NCBI GenBank assembly: GCA_011316305.1
Contig: SAUG01000147.1
Location: 1-64,000, forward strand
Reading direction: 5' to 3'
DNA from: Rusavskia elegans
Taxonomy: Eukaryota; Ascomycota; Lecanoromycetes; Teloschistales; Teloschistaceae
Length of the DNA stretch: 64,000 nt
Part shown: positions 1-10,421 of the stretch, piece by piece
Numbering within the stretch: position 1 is the stretch's first letter
Layout: every line of letters starts with the position of its first letter
Position numbers and translations under genes: made by a program
Notes under the pieces: generated by a model
Databases searched by the model: none
Told to the model about the DNA's origin: nothing
The model's input: only the letters and a program-made list of their open reading frames with translations

Positions 1-48
<48 letters not shown>
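1..48. repeat. 48-base G homopolymer at the window edge
   Basis: The first 48 bases are all G. It lies just upstream of ATG12, whose 5' exon is missing, so it may be an assembly or polymerase artefact, or a contig end. A genuine homopolymer cannot be excluded, because the next 300 bases are also strongly strand-asymmetric. Confidence 0.95.
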
Positions 49-49
<1 letters not shown>

Positions 50-365
50 GAGTGGAGAGGGATGTGTGAGGTTTTGTTTTTTTTTGTGACTGGGGGGTGG
101 ATGTCATGTAAACCCCTTCAACATCTATATATCCCCCATTATATATCCACCCTCTTCCACCTCCTTTCTTCACCTATCCCCCCCTCCTGTATCACCCCTC
201 CGTATCCCCCCCTCCCCCCGTACACCCCACACCTCTTCCACCCCATTCCCCCATCCCCGCCTCCCTACCCCCCATCCCCCCTTTTTCTCCTCCCACCACC
301 TCCTCCCCACCCATCATTCCCCCTTTTCCCCGCAAACCTCCCACCACTCTAACCCTTAGCCCCAG
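49..365 (+). other. Low-complexity pyrimidine tract, probable ATG12 intron
   Basis: From about 120 to 345 the plus strand is almost pure C and T with runs of C. Open frames here are proline-rich low-complexity translations and resemble no protein. A splice acceptor (ccccag ending at 365) sits directly before the recognisable ATG12 exon, so this stretch is most simply intron and/or 5' flank of ATG12. Confidence 0.5.
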
Positions 366-874
366 TAACAATCCGCCTCCAACCAATCGGCTCCGCGCCC
401 CAGCTACGTCAAAAAATCTTCAAAATCAGCTCCAAGAACCGTTTCGAGACCGTCGTTACGTTTTTGCGAAACCGGCTTTTCAAGAAGGGCGAAGCGGGAG
501 GAGGAGGAGGAGGAGGAGGGGGGGGGGAAGGAGGAGCAGGAGGGCAAGGGCATGTGTTTTGCTATGTGAATAGTGTGTTTGCGCCTGGTTTGGATGAGGG
601 GGTCGGGGGGTTGTGGCGTGTGAGTTTTTCTGTTTCTTTGTTTTTGAGGGGAAGGAGGGAAAGGGGGGAGGGTTGGATGGATGGCGGTGAGATGAGGAGT
701 GTGTTTGAGGAAGTGGGATTGTAGTGGGGTTTGGTGGGTAAGAAAGGAGAGGGTTTGGGCAAAGGGTGGAGGAAGGGACTGTGGGTTGTGGATTTGTGCT
801 GATGGGTGATATAGTGCTTCAAGACGGATGACCAGCTGATTGTTGCTTACTCGACCACACCTGCGTTTGGATGA
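366..874 (+). CDS. ATG12: Autophagy ubiquitin-like protein Atg12, 5'-partial
   Basis: Ubiquitin-like modifier that is joined through its terminal glycine to Atg5. The Atg12-Atg5-Atg16 complex drives Atg8 lipidation on the growing autophagosome membrane. Two exons are readable: 366-619 and 815-874, separated by a 195-nt G-rich intron (gtgagt donor, gatatag acceptor). The translation shows [50 protein letters not shown] joined to [13 protein letters not shown], and ends TTPAFG-stop, so the conjugating glycine is present. The exon begins in phase after ccccag, so the N-terminal exon lies upstream of the window or was lost at the G run. Unusual: a GGA-repeat-coded Gly/Glu loop of about 20 residues sits between the FLRNRL helix and the FCYVNS strand, where Atg12 proteins normally have only a short variable loop. 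Family identification is firm; only the start is unknown. Confidence 0.92.
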
Positions 875-1192
875 GGAGTTGGAGATGGGAATGGTGCTAC
901 CAGGTCCGTCGTACCTGGGAGATACGACTGGAGTCTAGCTCTATCTCATGCCCTTGCTGGGCATTTCACGTTATGTGTCGACCGGGATATCAAATGCTCT
1001 ATTTGCTTGACTGAGGTATAAGGCCAACATGATTGTGTAAGTCATACATTCTTTGTCTTCGCCATAACGAGCAAAAACTCAATTCTAGTAAGGCTCATGT
1101 TCGCTGACGCCAACGCTATGCAGGAGGATTGCCCCAAACTCCTCAAAAAGACGCAAAAAATTACCAGATCCGAGATGCTATAAAGGGAACGT
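875..1192. other. Convergent intergenic spacer
   Basis: 318 bases between the ends of ATG12 (plus) and the pantothenate gene (minus). Presumably two 3' untranslated regions. No gene or strong repeat is seen beyond a weak gatacgactggagtctag stretch near 935, reminiscent of the dispersed repeat described elsewhere in the window. Confidence 0.6.
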
Positions 1193-2288
1193 TCAGGTAG
1201 TTGAATCCCGATTTGATTCGATCAACCTTTCAAACTCGGTGTACTCCTCTAGCGGCATCGGGTAGGTATGTGCTGGTGCCGGGTATTGACGGCTTTTAAC
1301 CTCACTCTTGTACGCTTCGATAGCCTTCATACTCTCCGCCCATACATTCCCGTACTGCTTAACGAACTTGGGAAGGAAGCGTCCAGGCGGAAAATTTCCT
1401 GACATGTCGGCTTGAACCAGCACCTGCCCTGAGCATCCATTGCCGGCACCAATGCCGATGGTCGGGATCTTCAGCTTCTTCGTGATCAGGGCGGCGACTT
1501 CGGCCGGGACGGCTTCGATCACAACGGCAAAGCAGCCGGCAGCCTGGACTGCAAGAGCATCCTCAAGCACTTTGAGAGCGCCGAGAGTGGTTTTCCCCTG
1601 GACACGGAAGCCTCCGATGGAATGTTGGCGTTGGGGTGTAAGTCCAACATGACCGAGGACGGGTATGCCGGCGCGGGTGATTCTCTCAATGGTGGATGCA
1701 TACTCGACGCCTCCCTCAAGCTTGACAGCTTGCACCCGGCCTTCCTTGATAACTTTTATGGCGGACTCGAGTGCCTGTTCAGGGGCTATTTCGTACGAAC
1801 CCATGGGAAGATCTCCAACCTGATCAGAACATTAGCCTTTCTGCACCGTCCACATGGGGGATAGAAGCCGAACATACAGTGAAGGCGGCCTTGGTAGCCC
1901 TCGACACACTCCGACAATGCAATATCATCTCCTCCAACACTACCTCACTTGTATCCTCCATCCCCAATGCCACCATAGCCAGGCTGTCCCCCACAAGGAC
2001 GATATCCATACCCGCATGATCCGCGACATGAGCGCTCGGAAAATCATGCGCGGTGATCATAGTAATGGGGTCATCCTTCTGATGGAGTGCGCGAAGGGTA
2101 TTGATGGTGACCTTCTTCCGTGCCGAAGCCAGCGGATTACCAAGCGGAGAATGCGAGCTCTTGCGACTCTGCCATTGCGACTGTGAGGAGACGCACAGAG
2201 GGGCAACAACAGCAGCACTCAATGGCCGTTTCGGTAATGAAAAGAAGTAGGTTCGAAGACTCCGAGATGCGGTGACGGATCGAGACAT
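1193..2288 (-). CDS. 3-methyl-2-oxobutanoate hydroxymethyltransferase (ketopantoate hydroxymethyltransferase)
   Basis: First committed step of pantothenate and CoA synthesis: transfers a hydroxymethyl group from methylene-tetrahydrofolate to 2-oxoisovalerate (PanB family, TIM barrel). Two exons, 2288-1878 and 1819-1193, with a 58-nt intron (gtatgt donor, ctgatcag acceptor), give 345 residues. Visible family motifs are ITMITAHDFPSAHVADHAG and LVGDSLAMVALG early in the chain, GDLPMGSYE across the splice, EGG followed by GIPVLGHVGLTPQ, IGIGAGNGCSGQVLVQ and PKFVKQYG. The first 45 residues are basic and Ser/Arg-rich, which fits a mitochondrial presequence. The long S/R-rich tail after PLEEY is typical of fungal homologues. 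No neighbour belongs to the same pathway. Confidence 0.95.
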
Positions 2289-3478
2289 GTTCTCAACCTG
2301 GTTCCTTCGCGGGAACTCGAGAGATCCGAGATGGATTAGATGGAGATGAAGCCTCTCGTGATGATGACTGAGCCATATTGTTGCGGTGAGCTGATGGTGG
2401 GTTTAAATTTCCACTCGTGATGGTAGGTTCAGCGCAGTCGTGAGCATTGAATTTCTATTTTTCTATTTTTCTGTTTGCAGAGACGCGGGCCGCGAGCGGT
2501 GGCTGGGTTGGGTTTAGTGCTCACGACGCTCGCTCCGGATCTCCGGTGATCACCGAGGTCCAATAGGCGCTGGTGAGAGATACTCCGTATCCGTAGTAGT
2601 CCACAATATGAGATCCCTCATGTTTGCCCCTCTTCATCTCGTCAACCGAGGAGAACGTCATTTCGCTTCAGGAACTAGATAGCTTATCGATAACGACATG
2701 CTTTCAAACACTTGCTCACTTTGATCTTATTACTTACCCAGAACCTAAGTTTTCGAAACCATAAATCCAAGCAAATCATTCCTCAGACTCAACAGTCAAA
2801 ACCCCAATTCAAAACATCGTCCTCCCAATCATCAAAATACGACTACAATTGCTACTCTACTCCTGTAGGTCCCAAAGTACGCAAGAGCTATAATTCCGCA
2901 GGCCGCCTGGTCGGTTACTCTTGTAACACCAACACCGAACCAAGTAATGCCGAGGTGTAAATCCTTTGACGGGATGCTTTTGCAGTCGCCGTAGTCCTTT
3001 TTTTAAGATGAATTGTTATGAGGACGAGAAAGGAGAATGAGGGATATTCCGGGTCTTGGAGTTAGCATATAGCGAGGAAATGAAAATTATATTGAACTCT
3101 TCGATCATGGTCGTAGTTTGGTCGTAAAGGTACACAACCAAGGACATTGTGGTTTTCTTTAGGCTCGTTGACGAAAACCAGAGGCGTGAGCGAGGATGAG
3201 GGAGATACGGAGGGCATATTTCATCGCTGGCCGAAGATACTGTATGATGTGGAAAACGACCTCGGAGCCCTATGTCAAGGCATAAAACCAACGACCGAAC
3301 GAAAATGCTGAACTGTATAGATAAATCCGAGAGAAAACCCCCATAGCGCTCTCGCTTCTGTTCTTTCCTCCACGAAACGCCCGAAATCGCCCATCGCTTT
3401 TGACTACCGCACAAGGCAATTTCAACCCATGCCAATGACCAGGCTTGACATCCCAATCCCCTTATCAACAAACACCCT
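2289..3478. other. Intergenic region upstream of the PanB-family gene
   Basis: 1190 bases containing the pantothenate gene promoter and the 3' flank of the next minus-strand gene. A tttctattt direct repeat occurs at about 2452-2475. An 82-codon frame around 2712-2960 has no ATG at its start and no recognisable family. No convincing gene seen. Confidence 0.5.
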
Positions 3479-4027
3479 TCAAGTCACCTTACTCCCCTTC
3501 TTCGGACTGCCCCCACCACTCGATCGTTCCCGATCGCTCGTCGTGCCCGAGCTAGCACTCGAGTTCTGCGACCCGCCCTCCTGTTCATGTCTCGGCTGAC
3601 TGATCTCGTGGTTTGCGGGCGAGACCTCGAGCGGGTTATCGGACACCTGGGAATTCTTGTTTAAGCAATCAGCGCAACGGATCGGGGCGGGGTTTATTGA
3701 TATAGCCGGGGGGGGGAAGCTTACGCCAGTCTTGTCGCCGACTTTATCTTTTTGGGCGCCGGGATCGGTGACGGAGGGGTCGAAGGCTGTGTCTTCTTGA
3801 CGGGCGGATGCGTCGTCGGTGCCGCTTTTGCTGTATTCGGTTGCTTCGGTGTTGATGCTGTCTTTGTGCTGGGAGTCTTTGCGTGGATGGCGGAGAGAGG
3901 TGGTTTGGGATAGTGGACGGGGGTTTGGTGGTGTTGAAGGTGTTGGTACTGAGGGAGTTCGGGGTTTGTGGCTGGCTCGTACGAGCGGGCGACATGTTGT
4001 CGAGCTCAAGTGCGACAATCGTTGCAT
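3479..4027 (-). CDS. Small conserved fungal protein, probably mitochondrial
   Basis: 156 residues after removing a likely in-frame 78-nt intron (3724-3647, gtaagc donor, ctgat branch, cccag acceptor). If that intron is retained the product is 182 residues and still open. The start is placed at the ATG giving MQRLSHL, because the N-terminus then is Arg/Ser/Thr-rich without acids, as in mitochondrial targeting peptides. The 33 extra upstream codons are unlike such a leader. The middle carries EATEYSKSGTDD and AFDPS, and the part after the intron carries NPLEVSPANHEISQP. To my recollection this pattern recurs in short uncharacterised proteins of many Pezizomycotina. It ends in a Ser/Gly/Lys-rich tail. 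Function unknown; low complexity suggests mostly disorder. Neighbours give no functional hint. Confidence 0.7.
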   Translation of the reverse strand: MQRLSHLSSTTCRPLVRASHKPRTPSVPTPSTPPNPRPLSQTTSLRHPRKDSQHKDSINTEATEYSKSGTDDASARQEDTAFDPSVTDPGAQKDKVGDKTGVSFPPPAISINPAPIRCADCLNKNSQVSDNPLEVSPANHEISQPRHEQEGGSQNSSASSGTTSDRERSSGGGSPKKGSKVT

Positions 4028-4731
4028 GGTGTAGAGGTGACGTGTGGCACTGGTCTGCCCTCCCCAATCTTCAGGTGTTGACTTTAGTACGGCCTTTGGA
4101 TGAGCTTCTATTCTATTTGGAGTCAATTACATAGTATGGACTATGTAGGAGTTATTCAACGGCTGTCGGGTAAACGTTTCCTCTCGACGTCATCATCAAA
4201 TCTTATCTCAGTAAATAGAGTAGCGGAACTGTCCCCGCGCTGAAGCCCCGGACACTAAGCCTATATAGTCTCATGCATTGGCAGGGTAAGGTATACGATT
4301 TGGCTGGCAGTCGTGATTTCGATTGCCCAATCCGGCATTCGATTTAGCTGGCAGTCGTGGTATCGAGTAGACAATCCAGGATTTGATTTGGCTGGCAGTT
4401 ATGGTTTCGAGTGCCCAATCCGTCAAGTCAAAGTGTCCGAACCATTCTACTCGCCACGAGCCCCTGAAGCCCTGAGCCCCTGAATCACTACTAATGAATA
4501 GCGTCGGTGAATGTAGTTGAAGGTTACAACATACCTACTTGTGACCGAACCGACGCCGATACTCTGTAAGAGATTGTAGTTTTACAAGGTATGGTATCAA
4601 ACATATGAGCCGTACATTGTATCAAAACCTCTAGGTCGTGAGTCGTAATTGCGCCCGCAGAATGAACTTCCCCCCACCAGAGCGCCTCGCTACAGATCTG
4701 GAAAATGTGTATCAGAATGAAGAGCCATTAT
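4028..4731. other. Intergenic region with tandem repeat
   Basis: 704 bases between two minus-strand genes. The recognisable content is the three-unit 44-nt tandem repeat at 4296-4422, listed separately. Otherwise no gene is seen. Confidence 0.6.
4296..4422 (+). repeat. Three tandem 44-nt units of the CTGGCAG/TATCGA repeat family
   Basis: Units start at about 4296, 4340 and 4385. Each reads gatttggctggcagtcgtgg, then a TATCGA or TTCGA element, then cccaatccgg, with a few mismatches between units. A near-identical single unit occurs at 35421-35466, and related cores lie inside introns of the ABC transporter and SWF1 genes. Confidence 0.8.
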
Positions 4732-6471
4732 TCAGTCCTCACCCCCCGACTGCCCATCCCCTTCCCACATCCTCCTCAGTAGCCCTTCCAGCCCACCACC
4801 ATCGCTATCAGTATCGGCATCCATCCTTTCTTCGCCTTGCCTCCGACCAATCTCGAACCGAATTCTCCCTCGACTCTCCGGTCTGCTCTCCACGCTCGTG
4901 CTCACGATTGCATTCCGCTCGTTTCGCCGTCCTCCATCCCTTTCTTTCATGTCGTCTCTCCCATCTCTTGTTCCCCGGAATTTGCCCCGCTTCTCAAGTC
5001 TCTCTAACCCTTTCGCTATAATGCCAACGAAGTTGCGGCCATTCTGGTATTCACGCTCCGCTTGATTCCACTGATTTTGTTTCCGCTGATCAATACCACC
5101 TTCATTGCCCATAAGACTCAAATTTGCAAAAGAAGCCTGGGCACCGGTCGTTGGCGGTTGAACGACGGGCGCGTGCGCCGGCTCTCGGTTTGCAGATATT
5201 CGCTGGAGATCCAGCTTGAGCTGTGTCCCCGATTGATGCTCTCGAGCTGATGCAAAAGGTGATGGATGACCTGCTCGAACAGTAGACTGTGGGCTGCGCT
5301 GACCAGGAGGAGACGAAGACTGCGATCCTGGTCGTTGCTGTTTGGCCAGTGGAGGATCAGCGGTAGGACAAGCTCGACGAGATCGATCCCCTGCTGTGTT
5401 TCCGCCATGCGCAGGAGACGAGGTTTGTGCACGGCCTCGATGCTCGTGTGCCCTTGAAGTTCCTGCAAGTGCAGAATGCAGGTGGGTGTGGGAATGAGGA
5501 GTAGCACTCCCCAACGGAGAGCCGTCAGCATTTAAGAAACGAGAGATACCATTGGCGGGCATGCTCTGATCGTTTCTCAGTGTTGCGTCTTCGCTGAAAT
5601 TAAATGCCGGCGAGCCACTTGAGCCCGAGGGCGTGATCGTAGCAGAAATTGCAGACGTTTGGGGTTTGGCATTAGAAGCAGTATTGCGGTCCAGCAGACG
5701 CCTGGTTACCGCCTCAGCATCTGCTTCGCGCGAGTATGGCACGCTAGGTTCTTGATCATGTTTGGATGAATTGGGGGGTGGTATTTCGGACTCGGCATCA
5801 GGTGGTGATTCAGGTGGTGAAGCTGGCAAATTTGTTGGAGATCGTAATGGCGGTTCATCCGGTGATAGCGGGTGTCCAAAATGGGCCTTCCCGTTCGCGA
5901 CTGGCTCGTGACGAGACCTTATTGGAGACTGCGAGCTGTCGGCCTCAGTCCAGTCATCATCTTGGTCGTCGCTGCCAATGGAGAACTGTGCGTTACTGCG
6001 AGTCGCTTTGTTGGAACCTTTACGCTCAGCTCCGGCTTTACCGGTCCCAGTCAGGTTTCCCAGCTTCGTCGAAGACTTGTTGCGCTTCTGGGACAAGTTC
6101 GAAGAATTTCTTTTCATGGACGCCTTGGAGTTGGTGCGTACAACATTCACATTGGAAGACGTGTGCGGTGCGTCTGCTGTGGAAGGGCTTGTAGAAGGAG
6201 TCTGGACCTTGGCCTTGGTTTGAAGTTTAGACGTGTCGGATTCGTCTTGAGGATGGGCAGAACCGAGCTTGGAGAGCCGGTTTAGATTTCGTCCATGAGA
6301 AGGTACGCGGCCATGGGGATGACGACCATGGCCAACCGCATGGGCTTTATGCAACTTGGTGGTTGAGCCTTTGCCGGTGGAAGGGGATGCTCGTGACAGC
6401 GAATGGGTGGAGGAGCTCCGTTCGGTCAATTGAGGTCGCCTTGCGGAAGGCGATGACTCCCGATAAGGCAT
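4732..6471 (-). CDS. Disordered basic protein, probable TORC1-subunit Tco89-like
   Basis: 579-residue single-exon frame. The N-terminus has RRPQLTERSSSTHSLSRASP followed by KGSTTKLHKAHAVGHGRH and GRNLNRLSKLG. The centre has an acidic DDQDDDWTEAD patch next to SSQSPIRSRHE. Residues near 300 read AFNFSEDATLRNDQSMPANG then ISRFLNADG. The C-terminus is a charged segment with NQAEREYQNGRNF and AKGLERLEKRGK. This order (basic HGR/LSKL start, acidic DDDW patch, ISRFL segment) is what I recall from fungal proteins annotated with the TORC1 subunit TCO89 domain, which act with TORC1 at the vacuole membrane. That assignment is from memory, not from an alignment. Most of the chain is Ser/Pro/Gln-rich and surely disordered, so a generic signalling scaffold is the alternative. 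Confidence 0.6.
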   Translation of the reverse strand: MPYRESSPSARRPQLTERSSSTHSLSRASPSTGKGSTTKLHKAHAVGHGRHPHGRVPSHGRNLNRLSKLGSAHPQDESDTSKLQTKAKVQTPSTSPSTADAPHTSSNVNVVRTNSKASMKRNSSNLSQKRNKSSTKLGNLTGTGKAGAERKGSNKATRSNAQFSIGSDDQDDDWTEADSSQSPIRSRHEPVANGKAHFGHPLSPDEPPLRSPTNLPASPPESPPDAESEIPPPNSSKHDQEPSVPYSREADAEAVTRRLLDRNTASNAKPQTSAISATITPSGSSGSPAFNFSEDATLRNDQSMPANGISRFLNADGSPLGSATPHSHTHLHSALAGTSRAHEHRGRAQTSSPAHGGNTAGDRSRRACPTADPPLAKQQRPGSQSSSPPGQRSPQSTVRAGHPSPFASAREHQSGTQLKLDLQRISANREPAHAPVVQPPTTGAQASFANLSLMGNEGGIDQRKQNQWNQAEREYQNGRNFVGIIAKGLERLEKRGKFRGTRDGRDDMKERDGGRRNERNAIVSTSVESRPESRGRIRFEIGRRQGEERMDADTDSDGGGLEGLLRRMWEGDGQSGGED

Positions 6472-7092
6472 CTTGGTTCAAACTATCGGTCCGGAAGGTA
6501 GTAGCATGCTTTACTCAACGTCTCCGGCGCAAGGTGGTTTGCAATGACTGAAGCGCGAGCTGCGGGTTCTGGAAGCAAAGGCTCCCCCAGTGCTGAGAAG
6601 AATTGCGCACGGTGAATGCACCGAAAGCAGCGAAATGTTCAGAGACGGTGCTCCTCGACGCGATGAAGGATAAGTAGGAAAGTCTGTTCCACGAATGAGC
6701 GACTGTGCGGTAAATGGCTCACTCAATTCCCTCCTGAGCCTCCTTGCTGCGTCACAATTTGAAGTTATTTTCTTCCACCGGTCGGCTAACCTTTTTACGT
6801 CTAGCCTGCCACGCCCTCAACGCCTTACGTTGCAAAATCTTCTTCATTTTCACTTCGGCTTCAGCGTGTATGACTTTCAATCACAACAGACCGAAGATAC
6901 ATGTCTAAGACAGAGAACGGGTGGAAAGGAAGTCTCGAGAATGACGACAGCTTGCCGTGTGTGGGTTTTATAACCGCCAACTCGGTGTAAAAAATATGCT
7001 AAGATGTATATACAGTGCTTTGGTCCAAAGTTGATTCTCCAGCGCCATGCTGAAAAACGATAGATGCAGGGTCGTATACGGCTATAATGTCG
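6472..7092. other. Intergenic region
   Basis: 621 bases: promoter of the Tco89-like gene and 3' flank of MET10. Pyrimidine-rich stretches occur on the minus strand before the start. No gene or repeat recognised. Confidence 0.5.
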
Positions 7093-10000
7093 TCAATATA
7101 CTTCGAGTACATATCTCAATTGATCCTTCAGTCTTTCAATCTCCTTGTGAGGATCCGTCTTCTTTCCCAACGACTTAGCGTCTCGAGCAATAGCATCCTC
7201 GAGCACGTTGGTAACGTCAGGGACAGGCCATGTAGGTCCCTAACAGGGTTACGTTAGCATTAATACGGACTTCTTTCGTCCTGGAACCAACTTACGCAGA
7301 GGTAAAATGCACCCTCCTCCTTGAGGTAGGCTTGGATAATGTCGCCCATCGTCTGCCGCATCCGATCTTGAATGTAAATCTTCTGCGGCTGATCTCGCGA
7401 GAATGCACGACCCAATAGGGTGATCACGCCCGCATCTTGATACGCTTCCCATTCCTCGCCGTAGCAATACTCTTCTCGCTGATGTCGGGAGCCCATGTAA
7501 AGGAGGACGGAGCCAATCTCCTTGCCCTGCGCCTTCTCCCAAGCACGATGTTGCACAAAGGCTCGAAATGGAGCAAGACCCGTGCCTAGCCCAGCCATGA
7601 TCAGTGGCTGGGTCGATTTGGCTGGCAATTTCATCACGCTTGGTTTGACGGATACCGTCACTGGAGCTCCGACTCTCAGCTTGTTGAGAAAGCGTGTCGC
7701 TTGGCCAAACCTGTCCCGCCCTTTAGGATCCACCCAGCCAACCACTACTATCATCAGAGCAACGCTGTTCGGTGTGACCTTCTGACAAGACGCGATGGAG
7801 TATTCGCGTCGCTTCATCGGATTCACCATCCGAACAATATCGTGAAAACTTGGGTGTGCCGATGGGAAGTCCAGGAGAATGTCGGCATATGTTACCGTAT
7901 CCACCTCTGCCCGCCGCTTGAATTCGTTCGCGCCTTCCGGTCCGCCCAATGCTTGTAGCTCATGTTTCTCACTGGCATCGTCCGCAAATTCTGCCAAAGC
8001 CTCGTAAAACCTTTTCGGTGGGCGACCAAAAATGTCGACGTTCTGCATCAAGGCTTGCCAAACGGTCCGATTCTCCAGAACTGACGGATCTTCTCTGCTC
8101 GGTACCTCGACGACTTCTTCTGGATCAAGTTTGTAGAACCTAATGAACTCCTCCACCTGTAATTCGTCATTCTCGGCATGGATACCTAGCGCTTCTCCAA
8201 TCTCGTATTTCAGCCCAGAAGGCCCCAAATCGAACTCGATGTGGAAAATGTTACGGTCGTATGTTAGGGGTGTGAGGCGTCGATTCTCCTTGACGTGGAC
8301 GGTGTAGGTCTTGGTCGTCAGATCAGGTCGAAGCGCCGTCTTCGTCTCGTAGGCTTCTTTGAATACGAGTCCTTTTGCCGCAGTCTTCCAATCCTTGAGA
8401 TAGGTCGGCGGTCCAGTCTCAGTCTTGTCAAATGCAACAAAACTATTCATCTTCAAGCCGCTCGGTAAGTTGACGTTCGCAGAATCAATTTCCAAGGTCT
8501 TCCAATCTTCAGGCACCTCGATTCTTCTCAGAGCCTTTTCAAGGCTTGTGGCGAGTTCGTCGAAGATGCTCTGGGACCCATTGATAGAAGCTAACTTATC
8601 TAGCCCAATCTTCTCCAGATTCGGTAGCCCAACCCGAAGGAAGGCTGTCTGAAGAAGATAAGACTCAAGTCCTGGATCATTAGACACTAGCTCAATCCCA
8701 GAAGGATCGAAGACGAAGAGCTCGCCTTCTTGCGTTGAGACAGCTTTCTGAAACGTTTTCGGTAGCCGCTTCTCGATCTCATCATCCTTTACTCCAGGCA
8801 ATTTGAGCAATATCTTGCCCCTCGGTTTAAGTCCCTTGATGGTGTCGAAATGGTCGAGCAATTTTGGTTCGCCGATGTAGAGCAGGTCTGCTGCATCGAT
8901 GGGGAATGGAGCATTAATTGTCTGTTTCGATTTCCGGATGTCTGTTCTGATGAGCCCGCCAACTGTGAGATTGTCGTGACGGGAACTTGTGGTGATATTA
9001 CTGGAGGAGTCTCTCGAGAGTGCTGAGCCAAAGACAAGTGGCGCATTGGCTGAAGGGGAATCGTCGGTATCCCAGAAAACATATTCCTGAGCATTGGTCG
9101 ACTCGAGCAATCGTATGTCTTGACCTGCTTGTTCATTCCCACTTTCCTCGTCGTGACGCGTTAACGGCTTCTTCATTATGAGCTGTAGGGCGGCTGCAAT
9201 CGATACCGGTGTCCAAATTTCTTCCCTGGGGTATTTGATGTCAACGATGACTGGAGGGGTTTGCGAAGAGCCCGAGAAAGTGATGGCAGCCACGACATCA
9301 TGATAAAGTGCCGAGCTTATACTGCGATCTGTCACAGCCTCATGGTCCGCAACCTGCCCTAAGACACCAACCATCTTCGTGGATTTGGGCAAGAGTCTGA
9401 GAAACTCCTTCTCGACGAAAGGACGGTATACTCTCACGTTCAGCACCCCGATCGAGATACCTTCTTTTGCCAACGAGGACGCAACCTGAGCACTAAGAGA
9501 CGATTCCACAGTGCCAAAAGTGATCAGAACGGCGTCCGGTTCTGGATGGCCATGGTATTCGAATAACCCATAATCCGTGCCAAGTTCTCCGTTGAATGCG
9601 TTGAGCAGACGTCCGACTTTAGAGTCCATGTCGTCCGATTTTTGACTTGAATTAGATATCTCTTGCAGGATGGTCTGGTAATTGGTGTGAAGACCAACTT
9701 GGTCGAAGACGTCAATGACCCTGGTGGTCTCACGTCCAACAGTGACCCCATCGTAGATGTGTATCGAAGGCATAATACTGGCGAGAAGAGTTGCGAAGAA
9801 AGCCATATGCTGTGATTCGTGCACAGAAAACGCTGCGACAAGAGCGAATCCTAGTTCCTCCGCAAGGTTCATCGTAGACAGATAATCTGTGACAAGAGAC
9901 GAACTCCCTCCGGCATAGTCAATTGCAGCGACATGAGCAACGAAAGGATTGGCAAGAGAATATAGCAGTGATAGTTGCTCCAAGGAATTTTGTAGGTACG

Positions 10001-10421
10001 AGAGGCTTGACGAGGAAGCGATGACTGTCTGTGGGGTGAATCTTTTCTTGAGATCGAAGTCACGGGAGAACATATAACCCAGAGCAATTGATGCGCCACC
10101 TTGTCGTGTCTGCATGGACTCCACACTGGTTGGGTATCCGTAGGCATTGGGAGCTCCATCTTTGAACCAGCGCTTAGCCGCAACATCAAGATCGAAGGTG
10201 GTCGGCGAATATGTCCACAGACGGTCAGATAGAGTATAGGCTACTTGCTGGATGAGTTCTTGCGCAGTTGAATACGTCGGGCCTCCAATGGAAGGTAGCG
10301 GTATGTTTTGCTGGCCGAAAGGAAGACTTGAGGATTCGTGGATGAATTGTTTGAGAAGCTTCTCGGGGCCTTCGACCGGACCTTGGGCTGGACCATTGGA
10401 TTCTGCTGGCTGGAGATGCAT
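7093..10421 (-). CDS. MET10: Sulfite reductase (NADPH) flavoprotein alpha subunit
   Basis: Passes electrons from NADPH through FAD to the haem-containing Met5 subunit, for reduction of sulfite to sulfide in methionine and cysteine synthesis (cytosol). Two exons: 10421-7296 and 7239-7093, joined across a 56-nt intron (gtaagt donor, gttag acceptor), giving 1090 residues. The N-terminal half is a pyruvate-ferredoxin-oxidoreductase-like region with GYPTSVESMQTRQGGASIA and IDYAGGSSSLVTDY. There is no flavodoxin-like FMN domain, as usual for fungal Met10. From about residue 690 comes the ferredoxin-reductase module: YDRNIFHIEFDLG, KRREYSIASCQ (FAD), GLGTGLAPFRAFVQH (NADPH pyrophosphate), LLYMGSRHQREEY. 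The second exon completes YLCGPTWPVPDVTNVLEDA and ends near DQLRYVLEVY. A neighbour on the other strand, FMP52, shares its upstream region. Confidence 0.96.

Noticed and set aside
62..352. 96-codon plus-strand frame and overlapping minus-strand frame
   Set aside because: Pure proline/leucine or glycine low complexity produced by the C/T tract; better explained as intron or flank of ATG12.
2712..2960. Small frame ending YSCNTNTEPSNAEV that might be a secreted peptide
   Set aside because: Opens at TTG, no ATG in frame with a signal sequence, no convincing splice to an upstream start.
3016..3471. 151-codon minus-strand frame just downstream of the small mitochondrial-like gene
   Set aside because: Composition is random-like, no domain, and it lies in the expected 3' flank.
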